NCBI RefSeq assembly: GCF_003977755.1
Contig: NZ_RQWN01000001.1
Coordinates: forward strand, 388,995-452,994
DNA length: 64,000 bases
Reading direction: 5' to 3'
From: Haloterrigena salifodinae
GTDB lineage: Archaea; Halobacteriota; Halobacteria; Halobacteriales; Natrialbaceae
Shown: piece by piece, positions 44,661 to 53,793 of the stretch
How the letters are laid out: every line of letters begins with the position of its first letter
How positions within the stretch are numbered: position 1 is the first letter of the stretch
Notes under the pieces: model-generated
The model's input: the letters and a program-made list of their open reading frames with translations, nothing else
The model's database searches: none
What the model was told of the DNA's origin: nothing
Translations under genes and position numbers: made by a program

Positions 44661-45458
44661 ATGAGAGTTGCACAGCTCGGGTCAGGAACGCCGGAGATCG
44701 CAGTCGTCGCGGGCGTTCACGGGGACGAACCCTGTGGCGTTCGCGCCGTCGAACGGTTGCTCGACGAGCGCCCGACCGTCGAGCGGCCGGTCAAGCTCAT
44801 CGTCGCCAACGAGGAGGCCCTCGAGCGGCGGGTCCGATTCGTCGACGAGGACTTAAACCGCGCGTTTCCCGGCGATCCGGACGCGAAAACTCACGAGGGA
44901 CAACTCGCCCATCGGCTCGTCGAGGAGCTCGACGGCTGTCTGACGTTCTCGATGCACTCGACCCAGAGCCACGGCGAGCCCTTCGCGATCGTCAACGGCG
45001 TCAGCGAGACCGCGAAAGCGGTCGTCCCGAAGCTGCCGGTGTCGGCGATGGTCGAGACGAGCAACTTCGCGGAGGGACGCCTGTTCTCCGAGATCGACAC
45101 GATCGAAGTCGAGTGCGGCCTGCAGGGGTCGGAGACGGCCGCCCAGAACGCGGACCGACTGACCCGCGCGTTCCTCACGGCCGTCGACGCATTACCCGGC
45201 GATACGATCCGCAGCGATCTACCGGTCTACCGGCTCACCGACGTCATCCGCAAGCAGGACGCCGACACCTACGAGGTCTTCGTCGACAACTTCGCCGAAG
45301 TCGAGGCCGGCGATCCGTTCGCCGCCGCCGACGGCGACACGCAGGTCGCCGACGAACCGTTCTATCCCATCCTGATGTCGCCGAACGGCTACCGGGACGT
45401 CTTCGGCTACGCCGCCGAAAAGCTCGACGTCCTGACGGCGCCGCCGGCCGCGGACTAG
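44661..45458 (+). CDS. succinylglutamate desuccinylase/aspartoacylase family zinc hydrolase
   Basis: The product has 265 residues. GVHGDEPCG gives the first zinc ligands, EDLNRAFPG the substrate Arg, and MHSTQSHGEPFA the last His. VECGLQGSE is the catalytic Glu region. The C-terminal beta domain (VYRLTDVIRKQDADTYEVFV) is as in the AstE/AspA family. These M14-like enzymes remove acyl groups from amino acids; the exact substrate is unknown. ATG 44661 fits; nine more in-frame codons upstream lack conservation. Confidence 0.87.
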   Translation: MRVAQLGSGTPEIAVVAGVHGDEPCGVRAVERLLDERPTVERPVKLIVANEEALERRVRFVDEDLNRAFPGDPDAKTHEGQLAHRLVEELDGCLTFSMHSTQSHGEPFAIVNGVSETAKAVVPKLPVSAMVETSNFAEGRLFSEIDTIEVECGLQGSETAAQNADRLTRAFLTAVDALPGDTIRSDLPVYRLTDVIRKQDADTYEVFVDNFAEVEAGDPFAAADGDTQVADEPFYPILMSPNGYRDVFGYAAEKLDVLTAPPAAD

Positions 45459-45551
45459 CGGTCGCGGTCCGCACGCAGCGCCGACCCGGCACGGCCAGCG
45501 ATCGGCGGCTCAGGCAGTGCTTTCATGCGTAGTCATCTCGAAACGGGAGTG

Positions 45552-46010
45552 ATGAGCGATGCATCTGGTCGCTCGAGGGGGACGATCGACGTGTTGTTGG
45601 TCGAGGATAATCCGGGAGACGTCCGCCTCATCGAGGAGGCGTTTCGCGACGCCGGCGCCGACAGCGAACTCCACGCCGTTACCAACGGCGAGGAGGCGCT
45701 CGACTTCGTCTATCGTCGCGACGACCACGCGAACGCACCGCGGCCGGACCTCGTCATTCTTGACTGGAACCTGCCTCGGACGAGCGGCGAACAGGTGTTG
45801 ATGGAGCTGAAAGACGACCCGGAGCACAAGCGCATTCCCGTCACCGTCCTCACCGGCTCCCAGGACGAGAACGACGTCCTGCACTCGTACCGAAAGCACG
45901 CGAACGCCTGTCTCAAAAAAGCCGTCGAGCCCGACGAGTTTCTGGAGACCATTCGGGCCTACGCGGAGTTTTGGTTTACCACGGTGCGGCTGCCGAACGG
46001 CGACGAGTAA
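45552..46010 (+). CDS. response regulator, single receiver domain
   Basis: From ATG 45552 the product has 152 residues; ATG 45525 is an alternative adding nine. VLLVEDNPGDVRLIEEAF holds the acidic pair, LVILDWNLPRTSGEQ the phosphoacceptor Asp, VTVLTGSQ the Thr/Ser and CLKKAVEPDEF the Lys. There is no output domain, so it acts by protein contacts, as do the many Rcp1-like receivers in haloarchaea paired with PAS kinases. The kinases in this window are possible partners. Confidence 0.9.
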   Translation: MSDASGRSRGTIDVLLVEDNPGDVRLIEEAFRDAGADSELHAVTNGEEALDFVYRRDDHANAPRPDLVILDWNLPRTSGEQVLMELKDDPEHKRIPVTVLTGSQDENDVLHSYRKHANACLKKAVEPDEFLETIRAYAEFWFTTVRLPNGDE

Positions 46011-46090
46011 CGCCGTCGGTAGTCGGTCGGCCGGCGTCCGCTCCCCATCCCAACCCGAGGTTTCTCACCGTTCCGTCCCGCAGTACCCGT

Positions 46091-47416
46091 ATGGACGCTC
46101 CGACACGTCGACGCCTGCTGGCGGCGGCCGCCGTCGCGGTTCCCGCGCTCGCGGGCTGTCTCACGGAGTCGGGATCCGATGCGACGGAACTCGCGACGCC
46201 CGAGTCCGTCCCCGCCGACGACTGGTCGGAACCCGACTGGCGGCCGGCCGACGCCGTCCCGAGTGAGGACGACGTCGCGGCGACGACGGTCGTCTCCGAC
46301 CTCGCGATCCCGTGGGATCTCACGTTCGCCGACGGCGACGCCTTCGTCACCGAACGCGACGGCGGCGTCCGCCGGTTCGATGCGGACGCACTGGCCGAGG
46401 ACGCCGATCTGGGGGCCGACGACGGCGAGACGGTCCTCGAGAGCGCGTCCCTCCCCGATCGCGCGTCGCCCGGCGAGGGCGGGACCCTCGGTGTCGCGGC
46501 CCACCCCGACTATCCCGACACCCCCGACCTGTTCACCTACTACACAGCCGACGACGGGGCCGTCTCGAATCGGGTCGTCCGCTACGACCTCGAGGCCGAC
46601 GCCCTCGAGACGGTCCTCGAGGGGATCCCGGGGTCGTCGATCCACAACGGCGGACGGATCGCGTTCGGTCCCGACGACCACCTCTGGGTGCTGACGGGCG
46701 ACGCGAGGGAGCCCGCGCTAACGCAGGATCCTGGCTCCCGCGCCGGTGCCGTTCTGCGCGTGACGCCCGACGGGGAACCCCACCCCGAGAATCCCAACTG
46801 GGGTGACGACGGCGACCAGCGCACGTATTCGCTCGGCCACCGCAACCCGCAGGGACTCGACTTCACGCCGCAGGGAACGCCGATACTCGCCGAACACGGG
46901 CCGGGCGCACGGGACGAGGTCTCGGTCCTCCGGCCGGGCGGCAACTACGGCTGGGATATCGTCCGGGGCGGGCCTGACGACCCCGAGTACGGGAGCTACG
47001 ACGAGTACGAGGCGGCGACGCCGCCGGTTGTCAACACCGGATCCGAAACGACGTGGGCGCCGTCCGGACTGGCATTTTACGACGACGGCGCGATCGAGCC
47101 GTGGACGAACACCGTCCTCGTCTGCGGGCTTGCCTCGAGCGCGCTGGCCGTCGTCGGGCTCACGCCCCGAAGCGATTCGGACGGTGAGAGGAGTTCGGAC
47201 GAGTCCGACGCCGTCCAGTACGACGCCGACTGGCTCGACGACCGCTTTACGGCGACGGTCTACCGCCTGTTCGCCGACGAGTGGGGTCGCCTTCGACACG
47301 TCGAGCCCGGGCCGGATGGCTCGCTGTACCTGCTCACGTCGAACCGGGATGGTCGCGCGGACGGCCCGTTCCCCCGGGCGAACGACGATCGGATCGTCAG
47401 GCTGGACCCGCGGTAG
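46091..47416 (+). CDS. PQQ-type glucose/sorbosone dehydrogenase-like lipoprotein
   Basis: The product has 441 residues. TRRRLLAAAAVAVPALAGC is a Tat signal with lipobox, so the enzyme is anchored outside. The six-blade propeller motifs include LAIPWDLTFADGDAFVTERD, SIHNGGRIAFGPDDHLW (the catalytic His), GHRNPQGLDFTPQG and RPGGNYGWD. The family (GSDH) oxidises sugars with PQQ or acts as a soluble aldose sugar dehydrogenase. An acidic Ser-rich insert near 355-375 is species-specific. ATG 46091 starts right at the signal peptide. Confidence 0.88.
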   Translation: MDAPTRRRLLAAAAVAVPALAGCLTESGSDATELATPESVPADDWSEPDWRPADAVPSEDDVAATTVVSDLAIPWDLTFADGDAFVTERDGGVRRFDADALAEDADLGADDGETVLESASLPDRASPGEGGTLGVAAHPDYPDTPDLFTYYTADDGAVSNRVVRYDLEADALETVLEGIPGSSIHNGGRIAFGPDDHLWVLTGDAREPALTQDPGSRAGAVLRVTPDGEPHPENPNWGDDGDQRTYSLGHRNPQGLDFTPQGTPILAEHGPGARDEVSVLRPGGNYGWDIVRGGPDDPEYGSYDEYEAATPPVVNTGSETTWAPSGLAFYDDGAIEPWTNTVLVCGLASSALAVVGLTPRSDSDGERSSDESDAVQYDADWLDDRFTATVYRLFADEWGRLRHVEPGPDGSLYLLTSNRDGRADGPFPRANDDRIVRLDPR

Positions 47417-47486
47417 GAGCGTCGTCTCGGGCTCCGTCGGTACCGCGGACGCAAGGCCTATCCCTTCTCGTTGCCATACGACTGAT

Positions 47487-47831
47487 ATGGAATTCCCACC
47501 GAACCAGGGTCTCGATCAGGACGAGGTCAACGAGCAAGTCGAGGACACCATCGCGAACAACGAGGTCGTCCTCTTCATGAAGGGGACCGAGCTGATGCCC
47601 CAGTGTGGCTACTCCCGGAAGGCCCTCGGCCTCATCGACAGCCACCGAGACGAGTTCGAGACCGTCGACGTCCTGGACTCCCTCGCCGAGTTCCGGGCCG
47701 CCCTCGAGGACTACAGCGGCTGGGAAACGATCCCGCAGACGTTCGTCGACGGCGAGTTCGTCGGCGGCTCGGACGTCCTCGAGGAACTCGAGGAACGCGG
47801 TGAGCTGGCCGAGACGCTCAACGCCGAATAA
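47487..47831 (+). CDS. monothiol glutaredoxin (CGFS-like)
   Basis: The product has 114 residues. VVLFMKGTELMPQCGYSRKA carries CGYS in place of the usual CGFS, and IPQTFVDGEFVGGSDVLEEL is the glutathione-binding TVP/GG region. Such Grx4-type proteins carry or insert Fe-S clusters. Haloarchaea use gamma-glutamylcysteine rather than glutathione as main thiol, so the bound thiol is an open point. A short intergenic region with little promoter signal separates it from the sugar dehydrogenase gene. Confidence 0.9.
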   Translation: MEFPPNQGLDQDEVNEQVEDTIANNEVVLFMKGTELMPQCGYSRKALGLIDSHRDEFETVDVLDSLAEFRAALEDYSGWETIPQTFVDGEFVGGSDVLEELEERGELAETLNAE

Positions 47832-47951
47832 TCACTCCGAATCGCGCCGATGAATTAATCCGAGCGCATCGGCCACGTATCCAATAGCAGGTCATATAAG
47901 TCACGCGCTCGTACTAGGAACTCAGCGACTGTCGCCGCAGATCATCCCACC

Positions 47952-48533
47952 ATGTCAACAGAGGAATCCAGACACGTTTATCGGCTGCATTCGACGCTTG
48001 AACTACCCCTCGAAGACCTTCGGGAACACATCGAGGAGGCAGAGTACCCGGACGGTATCACCGACGTGGAGATAACGCGGCGCAACAACACGCTTATTCT
48101 CAAGGCCGTCGCCAAGGACGAATCGGTCAGCAAGTACACGCCGACCGCCCAGCTCAAGGCCAGCGTCACGGAGAACCGGGTCTACGAGGAGGATCCCGAC
48201 GAGCGGCGCAACGCCTTCCGCTGGGACGAGGAAGAAGAAGAGGAGATCGAATCCGAACTCGTCGAGTTCGCGGCGTTCAAGGGCGACCGCGAGACCGTCC
48301 TCCAGAACTCGCTGTTGCAGTATCAGATGTTCCTGGTCCTCTGTGGCATCGCCGAAGCCGCCGAGAAGGGGACGCTGACGGCAATCTCGGAGCGCGACGG
48401 CGAACTCGAGGCGACCCGCATCGTCGAGGGCGAGCCCCGACCGGCCAACATCGAGGTCGTCGAAGGACCGCGAGACCACAACTCGGGCGATGGCGGCGTC
48501 AACTGGCGAGACAACAAGTTCATTTCGGACTGA
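47952..48533 (+). CDS. haloarchaeal conserved protein (DUF7110-like)
   Basis: The product has 193 residues. The first part (HVYRLHSTLELPLEDLREHI, ITDVEITRRNNTLILKAVA) is a compact alpha/beta domain; the middle has an acidic run EEEEEEIESE; the last third is a helix (LLQYQMFLVLCGIAEAAEKG) and a loose tail. I recall close relatives in most haloarchaeal genomes under a DUF name. Function unknown. CATATAAG at about 47892-47899 could be its TATA box with a leader of about 30 bases. Confidence 0.75.
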   Translation: MSTEESRHVYRLHSTLELPLEDLREHIEEAEYPDGITDVEITRRNNTLILKAVAKDESVSKYTPTAQLKASVTENRVYEEDPDERRNAFRWDEEEEEEIESELVEFAAFKGDRETVLQNSLLQYQMFLVLCGIAEAAEKGTLTAISERDGELEATRIVEGEPRPANIEVVEGPRDHNSGDGGVNWRDNKFISD

Positions 48534-48697
48534 TCGGCGCCCGACCTCGCGTGCGTTTTCATCGATTCGATAGCAACTGCGTTCGCGTCCGTTCGGTCGG
48601 TCTTGATGTCCGGCGAATGGATGTAATCAGCCGGTTCGCGGGCTGACACGACCGGACGAGCGGTAGGTGTTTTGCCGCCGACGCAGTACCACTCGGT

Positions 48698-49003
48698 ATG
48701 ACCGACCTCAGCACGTTCGAACTCGTCGGCCGGCTGGCCGTCGCCGCGTTCGTCATGATCGCGCCCACGCTGCTCTTTCTCGGACTGGTGCGGGGCCTCG
48801 AGAAGCTTCGCGACGACGCCTTCATCGATCGGTGGCTGCACGAACAGGGCCACGAGGTCGAAGACGACGTGCTGACCGTGCTCGCGAGCGGAATCGGTAT
48901 CGAGTCGGAGACCGCCTCGAGCCGCCGGTGTCCGGCCTGCGGGAACCCGAATGCCTCGTCGGCGCGGTACTGTCACCAGTGCCTCGCCAGGCTCCCCTCC
49001 TGA
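48698..49003 (+). CDS. small membrane protein with C-terminal zinc ribbon
   Basis: The product has 101 residues. One helix (about 10-32, LAVAAFVMIAPTLLFLGLV) is followed by an amphipathic linker and, at the end, CPACGNPN and CHQC, a zinc ribbon. It mirrors the layout of the protein at 36076-36390. Role unknown; probably a membrane-bound adaptor. Confidence 0.68.
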   Translation: MTDLSTFELVGRLAVAAFVMIAPTLLFLGLVRGLEKLRDDAFIDRWLHEQGHEVEDDVLTVLASGIGIESETASSRRCPACGNPNASSARYCHQCLARLPS

Positions 49004-49025
49004 GGACCAACCGTCGCCGTAACGG

Positions 49026-49823
49026 TCACGTACTCCCGACAGTCGCCGAGTCGTCACCGTCCGGTGGGCGCTCGACCGGCGCCCGAGCGAGCGGCCGTTC
49101 GACGGACGCGGGGTCGGTCCGGTGGACGCACGCCTCGAGGTCGCGGTCGAACGTCGAGTCGGCGTCGACGGCGAGGGTGACGGTGTCGCCGTCGACCGTG
49201 GTGACGGTGAGCAGTGTCTCGCGACGGCCGTCGATACCCAGCCCGTCGAGTTCCGCGCGGTGGATAGCGGCGTAGCCGGCCAGTCCGAGTCCGGCGACCG
49301 TCACGAGCCCGTAGAGCGGCGGTGAGACGCCGGCCGCGAGGGGAACAACGGCGACGACGGCGACCAGCGCGAGGACGCCGGTCCCTACGGCGAACTGCTC
49401 GGTCGCGCGACCGATGCCCGGTCGCGTTCGCAGGGAGTGGACGGCCGCGACGAGAGCGACGGTCGCGGCGGCGAGCGCGGCCGTGGCAATCCCCTGAACC
49501 GCACTGATACCGGTCGCGGCGACGATCCCGACGACGAGAACAGTGAGGGCGACGAGCCCGCCCAGGAGACGCAGGGATCGGTTCGAACCCTCCTCGGATC
49601 GGTACTCGACGCGCGTTTGTTCCCGGCGCCGGATCGAGCAGATCCAGTCGTACCTGACGTCGACGAACTCGCCGCTCGCCGAGACGCAGAGGAGTCGACG
49701 GTCGGTCGCGCCGATCGTCGCTCGACCGCGAACGGCGTCCCCGAGGAGCCGTCCCGACGTGAGTGCCCGCACCGATTCGTCTTCGACCAGATGGCTCCGG
49801 AACCGCTCTTCGACACGTCGCAT
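49026..49823 (-). CDS. membrane protein with PH-like domain
   Basis: The product has 265 residues from ATG 49823; the in-frame ATG 49862 adds thirteen weakly supported residues. Residues 1-75 (DAVRGRATIGATDRRLLCVS, FVDVRYDWICSIRRRE) look like a bacterial PH-type domain. Four hydrophobic segments follow (about 85-190), and then a second soluble domain (LLTVTTVDGDTVTLAVDADS). I do not know the family's function. It is convergent with the 48698 gene. Confidence 0.65.
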   Translation of the reverse strand: MRRVEERFRSHLVEDESVRALTSGRLLGDAVRGRATIGATDRRLLCVSASGEFVDVRYDWICSIRRREQTRVEYRSEEGSNRSLRLLGGLVALTVLVVGIVAATGISAVQGIATAALAAATVALVAAVHSLRTRPGIGRATEQFAVGTGVLALVAVVAVVPLAAGVSPPLYGLVTVAGLGLAGYAAIHRAELDGLGIDGRRETLLTVTTVDGDTVTLAVDADSTFDRDLEACVHRTDPASVERPLARAPVERPPDGDDSATVGST

Positions 49824-49954
49824 GCGCGGTGACGTACCCCGACGCGCCACATAGTAAGCCACAGCTTTCAGTCGGACGACCGCCGGCGGACCGTCGCCGC
49901 GGGAAGCGACCCGACGGCCAGTACACGTTTACGCTGTTGGGCGCATTCACGGCT

Positions 49955-51463
49955 ATGGCATTTCGGCGAGACGAGCGCGCAGTCACCGTCCAGATCGGGG
50001 CCGTGTTGTTGCTCGCGATTGTCTTCGCCGCGCTGGCTCTCTACCAGCTCAACGCGGTCCCCGCGGAGAACGAACGGGTGGAATTCACCCACAACCAGGC
50101 AGTTCATGACGAGTTACAGGAGCTCCGGAACGCGATCCAGAATGTCGGCACCGAGGGCGGAACGCGGTCGACGGCCGTCACGCTCGGCACCCAGTATCCG
50201 TCTCGAACAGTCGCGGCGAACCCGCCCGCACCGACGGGCCGACTCGAGACGACGGGCACGGAAAACATCAGCATCGACGCCCGATTCGCCGGGGAGGAAT
50301 CGGAATACGAGGGGAATCCGCACAACCTGACCGGGAACCACTCCACGACGACCCTCGCCTACACGCCCGGGTACAGGGAGTACGACTCGGCGCCGACGAC
50401 GCGGATCGAACACGGCTTCGCGTTCAACGAGTTCGACGACGCGCAGGTCTCGCTGACCGACCAGCCGCTGCTCTCCGACGGGACGATCAGGCTCGTCGTG
50501 CTCGAGGGCGAACTCTCGCGGTCGGGTAGTGGCGCGGTGACGGTCGATCCGACCGCGCTCAGCGGACCCTCCGATCCGGTTCCGATCGAAGGCGAGGGCA
50601 ACGAGAACGTCACGGTCACGGTGCCGACGGCCGCGCCAACTGCGTGGAACGACACGATCGGGACGACGTTCGACGACGGCCAGTCGGACGCTCGAGTGAC
50701 AGACTACGACGCGACCGGCGAGGGGCGCGGCTCGCTCACCATCGAACTGGCCGCCGGCGAGTACGAACTGCAGGTCGCTCGAGTCGGGATCGGCGACGGC
50801 AGCGACTCGAGCGGAGAGTACGACGTGACCGCGAGTAACGATGGTGACGGCGAGCGCAGCGGCGGCGCTTACACCGTTCGCTGGACCGACAATCACGATA
50901 GCGCTCGAGCGTGTGCCGACGGTGAGAGCTGTGATTATCGCGTGTATTCGGGGGAGACCGCAACGTTCGCCGCCGACGCAGAGGCCGAATCGGCGACGCT
51001 CGATTTCGCGTATCAGACGTCCGGTCCGACCGTCTCCGAATTCAACGAGAGCGATCAGACGGTCGATTTCGAAGCAGAAGGGTCGGGGGACGTCGACCTC
51101 TTCGTCTCGAGCGGGGGGAGCAGCGATACGATCACCGTACGCGTCGAACACGACGAGATTCCCCCCTCGATCGAGGAGTTCGAAGCGAGTAGCGGGAACC
51201 ACAATAATCACGCGCGGTTCGCCGTCAATTGGCAGGCGTCGGCCGGTGACGCGCCGATCACGCAGGGAACCCTCGAGTTACTCGACGACACGGGAGCCGT
51301 GGTCGACACGTGGGAGAAGGCGTATCCGAATCGAGACCGCGTCGTCGAAGACGGAATCGAACTTGAGGAAAAGAACGGGTCTGGAAACGAGTACGAAATC
51401 CGACTTACCGTTACAGACGGCAACGGAAACAGCCGTAACAAGTCGATCGCGCGAACCGGATAA
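49955..51463 (+). CDS. large secreted protein with pilin-like N-terminus
   Basis: The product has 502 residues. The N-terminus RDERAVTVQIGAVLLLAIVF is the haloarchaeal pilin-like signal with a single helix (about 11-30) and no lipobox. The rest is a long Thr/Ser/Gly/Asp-rich exterior with several beta-sandwich-like stretches (for example GSLTIELAAGEYELQVARVG) and a last Ig-like domain (FAVNWQASAGDAPITQGTLE). Many N-x-S/T sites suggest N-glycosylation. It is probably a surface protein; adhesion is a guess. ATG 49955 is certain from the signal position. Confidence 0.78.
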   Translation: MAFRRDERAVTVQIGAVLLLAIVFAALALYQLNAVPAENERVEFTHNQAVHDELQELRNAIQNVGTEGGTRSTAVTLGTQYPSRTVAANPPAPTGRLETTGTENISIDARFAGEESEYEGNPHNLTGNHSTTTLAYTPGYREYDSAPTTRIEHGFAFNEFDDAQVSLTDQPLLSDGTIRLVVLEGELSRSGSGAVTVDPTALSGPSDPVPIEGEGNENVTVTVPTAAPTAWNDTIGTTFDDGQSDARVTDYDATGEGRGSLTIELAAGEYELQVARVGIGDGSDSSGEYDVTASNDGDGERSGGAYTVRWTDNHDSARACADGESCDYRVYSGETATFAADAEAESATLDFAYQTSGPTVSEFNESDQTVDFEAEGSGDVDLFVSSGGSSDTITVRVEHDEIPPSIEEFEASSGNHNNHARFAVNWQASAGDAPITQGTLELLDDTGAVVDTWEKAYPNRDRVVEDGIELEEKNGSGNEYEIRLTVTDGNGNSRNKSIARTG

Positions 51464-51531
51464 CACCACTCTCGACGGCTGTCGATCTTTCCATCGACAG
51501 TAACATATGGCGTCTCTACGAATGCGACGGT

Positions 51532-52869
51532 ATGACTGCAGTCGGTATCGACGCCATCGAAATCTGGACCGGGAACCTCAAACTCGACTTACCCGGCACG
51601 TTCGCCCCCGAGAAGGGCGAAGACCCCGAGAAGTACACGAAAGGGCTCGGGCTGAACGCCAGTTCCTTCCCCGACAGTTACGAGGACATCGTCACGATGG
51701 GCGCCAACGCCGCCCACCGACTGATGGAGCGCAAAGGGCTCGAGCCCGACGATATCGGACGGATCGACGTCGCGACCGAGAGCGCCTTCGACAACTCTAA
51801 ACCCGTTTCGACGTACGTCGCCGGCTGTCTCGAGCAGGTCTTCGAGGGCGACTTCCACCACGCCAACAAGGGAGAGCGGAAGTTCGCCTGCATCGCAGGC
51901 ACCCAGAGTCTGGACGACGCCTACAATTGGATCCGCGCGGGCCGTAACCGCGGCCGCTCGGCGCTGGTCATCGCGACCGACACGGCGCTGTACGCCCGGG
52001 GCGACGCCGGCGAGGCGACCCAGGGCGCCGGCGCCGTCGCGATGCTGATCAGCGAGGATCCCAACCTGGTCGAACTCTCCGCCGAGCAGGGGTACGGCTC
52101 GGCCGACGAGACCGACTTCCTCAAGCCCAACCAGCAGTTCCCCTCCGTCGACGGCAAACGCTCCGTGCAGGTGTATCTCGCCCGGATGCGCGAGGCCCTG
52201 AAGGACTACGAGAGCGTCGCCGGCGACGTCCACGAAGCGGACTTCGCGTACGCGCCCTTCCACACGCCGTTCCCGGGGATGGTCCGGAAGGCGGCCCTGC
52301 TGGCCTACCGCCACGTCATCCGCGATACGACGCTCGAGGACGACCTGGCCGATGAGATCGGTCGCCAGCCCCGTCCCGAGGCGTTCGATACCGACGACGA
52401 CTACCGCGACGCGCTGCGGGAGTACATGGACCTGCTCAAGGAGACCGAGGCCTACCAGGAGTGGTACGCGGAGACGATCGATCCGACGCTGTCGATCTCC
52501 CGCGAGGTCGGCAACTGGTACACCGGCTCCGTCCACGTCGCCCGCGCCAGCGCGCTCAAACACGCCCTCGAGAACGGTCGCGATATGATCGACGAGTCGC
52601 TGCTCGTCGCCTCCTACGGCAGCGGCGCCCAGGCGGAAATCCACTCCGAGGTCGTTCAGGAGGGCTGGGAAGACGAGATCGAGGCGCTGAACGTCGACGA
52701 ACAACTCAAGGATCGGTACGACATGAGCTGGGACGACTACGAGGAGGTCCACGACGTCCACAACCACGACATGGACGTCGACGTCGAGGAGTTCACGGCC
52801 CCCAAGTCGGAGTTCGTCTTCGACGGCTGGGGCCGGATGGGCGAGCGAAAGTACCGGTACGTCGAGTAG
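51532..52869 (+). CDS. hmgB: hydroxymethylglutaryl-CoA synthase
   Basis: The product has 445 residues. VATESAFD holds catalytic Glu83, RKFACIAGTQSLDDAY the nucleophile Cys120, and YAPFHTPFPGM the His. It condenses acetyl-CoA with acetoacetyl-CoA to HMG-CoA, the first committed step to mevalonate and thus to archaeal isoprenoid lipids, menaquinone and carotenoids. HMG-CoA reductase and the thiolase are not in the window. A T-run follows the stop. The last 33 bases of the gene recur in degenerate form at 52998-53030. Confidence 0.95.
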   Translation: MTAVGIDAIEIWTGNLKLDLPGTFAPEKGEDPEKYTKGLGLNASSFPDSYEDIVTMGANAAHRLMERKGLEPDDIGRIDVATESAFDNSKPVSTYVAGCLEQVFEGDFHHANKGERKFACIAGTQSLDDAYNWIRAGRNRGRSALVIATDTALYARGDAGEATQGAGAVAMLISEDPNLVELSAEQGYGSADETDFLKPNQQFPSVDGKRSVQVYLARMREALKDYESVAGDVHEADFAYAPFHTPFPGMVRKAALLAYRHVIRDTTLEDDLADEIGRQPRPEAFDTDDDYRDALREYMDLLKETEAYQEWYAETIDPTLSISREVGNWYTGSVHVARASALKHALENGRDMIDESLLVASYGSGAQAEIHSEVVQEGWEDEIEALNVDEQLKDRYDMSWDDYEEVHDVHNHDMDVDVEEFTAPKSEFVFDGWGRMGERKYRYVE

Positions 52870-53030
52870 CGATCGGAGCGGTTTTTTGGCGGCAAGCGAG
52901 ACGCTTCGCGTCTCGCGGCTCTCGCAAACGCGTCGCGTTTGTAAGATAGATCTTTGCGAGCGAGCGCTTGCGCGAGCGAGGAAAACGGGACGTCAACATG
53001 GGCGAACAGAAGTACCGGGGACGTCGAATG
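52837..53030. repeat. hmgB 3'-end duplication around a palindromic element
   Basis: 52837-52865 (end of hmgB) and 52998-53027 share 25 of 29 bases with one extra base in the second copy. Between lie the T-run, a hairpin 52896-52916 (9 bp stem GCGAGACGC, loop TTC), a hairpin 52925-52941 (7 bp stem CAAACGC, loop GTC) and direct repeats GCGAGCGAG near 52957 and 52972. The second copy cannot be a gene (no continuation). It looks like a palindromic insertion flanked by duplicated target. Confidence 0.6.
52882..52887 (+). terminator. T-run terminator after hmgB
   Basis: Six T residues lie 12 bases after the hmgB stop codon. Archaeal RNA polymerase ends at such runs. The hairpin at 52896-52916 follows directly. 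Confidence 0.6.
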
Positions 53031-53056
53031 CTGGCGGTAACGTCCACCAGCTAACG

Positions 53057-53450
53057 TTAGCTTTCCATCGAATTGTGTGGCGATACGGTTGCGTACACCC
53101 AGCTGTTATACGCCAGGAACCAACCGAACGAACCCAGCAGAAACCAGGTGCCAGTCGTTCCACTGAGGATCGTACTCGAAAGAACGACGACCGCCATAAT
53201 CGCGATGAACTTCGCTACGTTTCGATTCCTCGTATACGTCGGACTCGAGTTACTCAACTTCGTTCCGTATCTGTAACAAGCTGCCACGATTGAACCCCCG
53301 AGGAAACCGATAACCACCCCTCCAACTACTGCTTGGTGATTTCCGAGAGAACCCTGGATCGTCTCCTTTCGAAGGAGTACAAAAAACGAGGAAAGAGAAT
53401 ACCCAGATGAAATTAGCCTTCGATTCACGCGCCGCTTCTGATTTAGCCAT
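53057..53450 (-). CDS. small membrane protein, apparently frameshifted at a T-run
   Basis: The frame from ATG 53450 begins MAKSEAARESKANFIWVFSF and runs into a six-T run (53381-53386 on the minus strand). From there a second frame continues VLLRKETIQGSLGNHQAVVG and gives helices GGVVIGFLGGSIVAACYRYG, FIAIMAVVVLSSTIL and WFLLGSFGWFLAYNSW, ending at 53057. Removing one T joins both into one protein of about 130 residues with four helices. Base composition is AT-richer than the neighbours. A real frameshift, a sequencing error or slippage during expression are all possible. Family unknown. Confidence 0.5.
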
Positions 53451-53793
53451 CATTCTATATTTCACCTAATTCAACCATTAATGGGTTCTGATAAAGTAGT
53501 TTTCTTCATCTTTGAATTGGTTCGTACGAACCCTATTTGAAGGCAGTTTCCGATCACACTTCGACGACCGAAGCTGATTTCGACGTGCGTTGCTGGCTAC
53601 CTCGAGCTGGAGTTCTGAAGCGACTTCCTCCGCCCTAACGAGGGCGAGCGGAAATTCGCCCGTACCGCGAGGAATCAGAGTCCAGACGGCACTGGATTCG
53701 CACGGACCGCAACCGCAGTCGCTCGACCGAACCGTTTCTTCCACCGAGACGCAGGTCAGTGGACTAATCTGTCGGGACGTTCCAGTCGGACGT
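53451..53793. other. intergenic region, no gene supported
   Basis: The left half is AT-rich (TATTTCACC and similar) and probably holds the minus-strand promoter of the membrane protein gene. The right half is GC-rich; an in-frame extension of the 53794 gene to 53590 exists but has no membrane or family pattern. I see no RNA gene. Confidence 0.45.

Noticed and set aside
49763-49955. Longer start for the pilin-like secreted protein
   Set aside because: It would bury the signal helix 64 residues inside the protein and overlaps the opposite PH-like gene.
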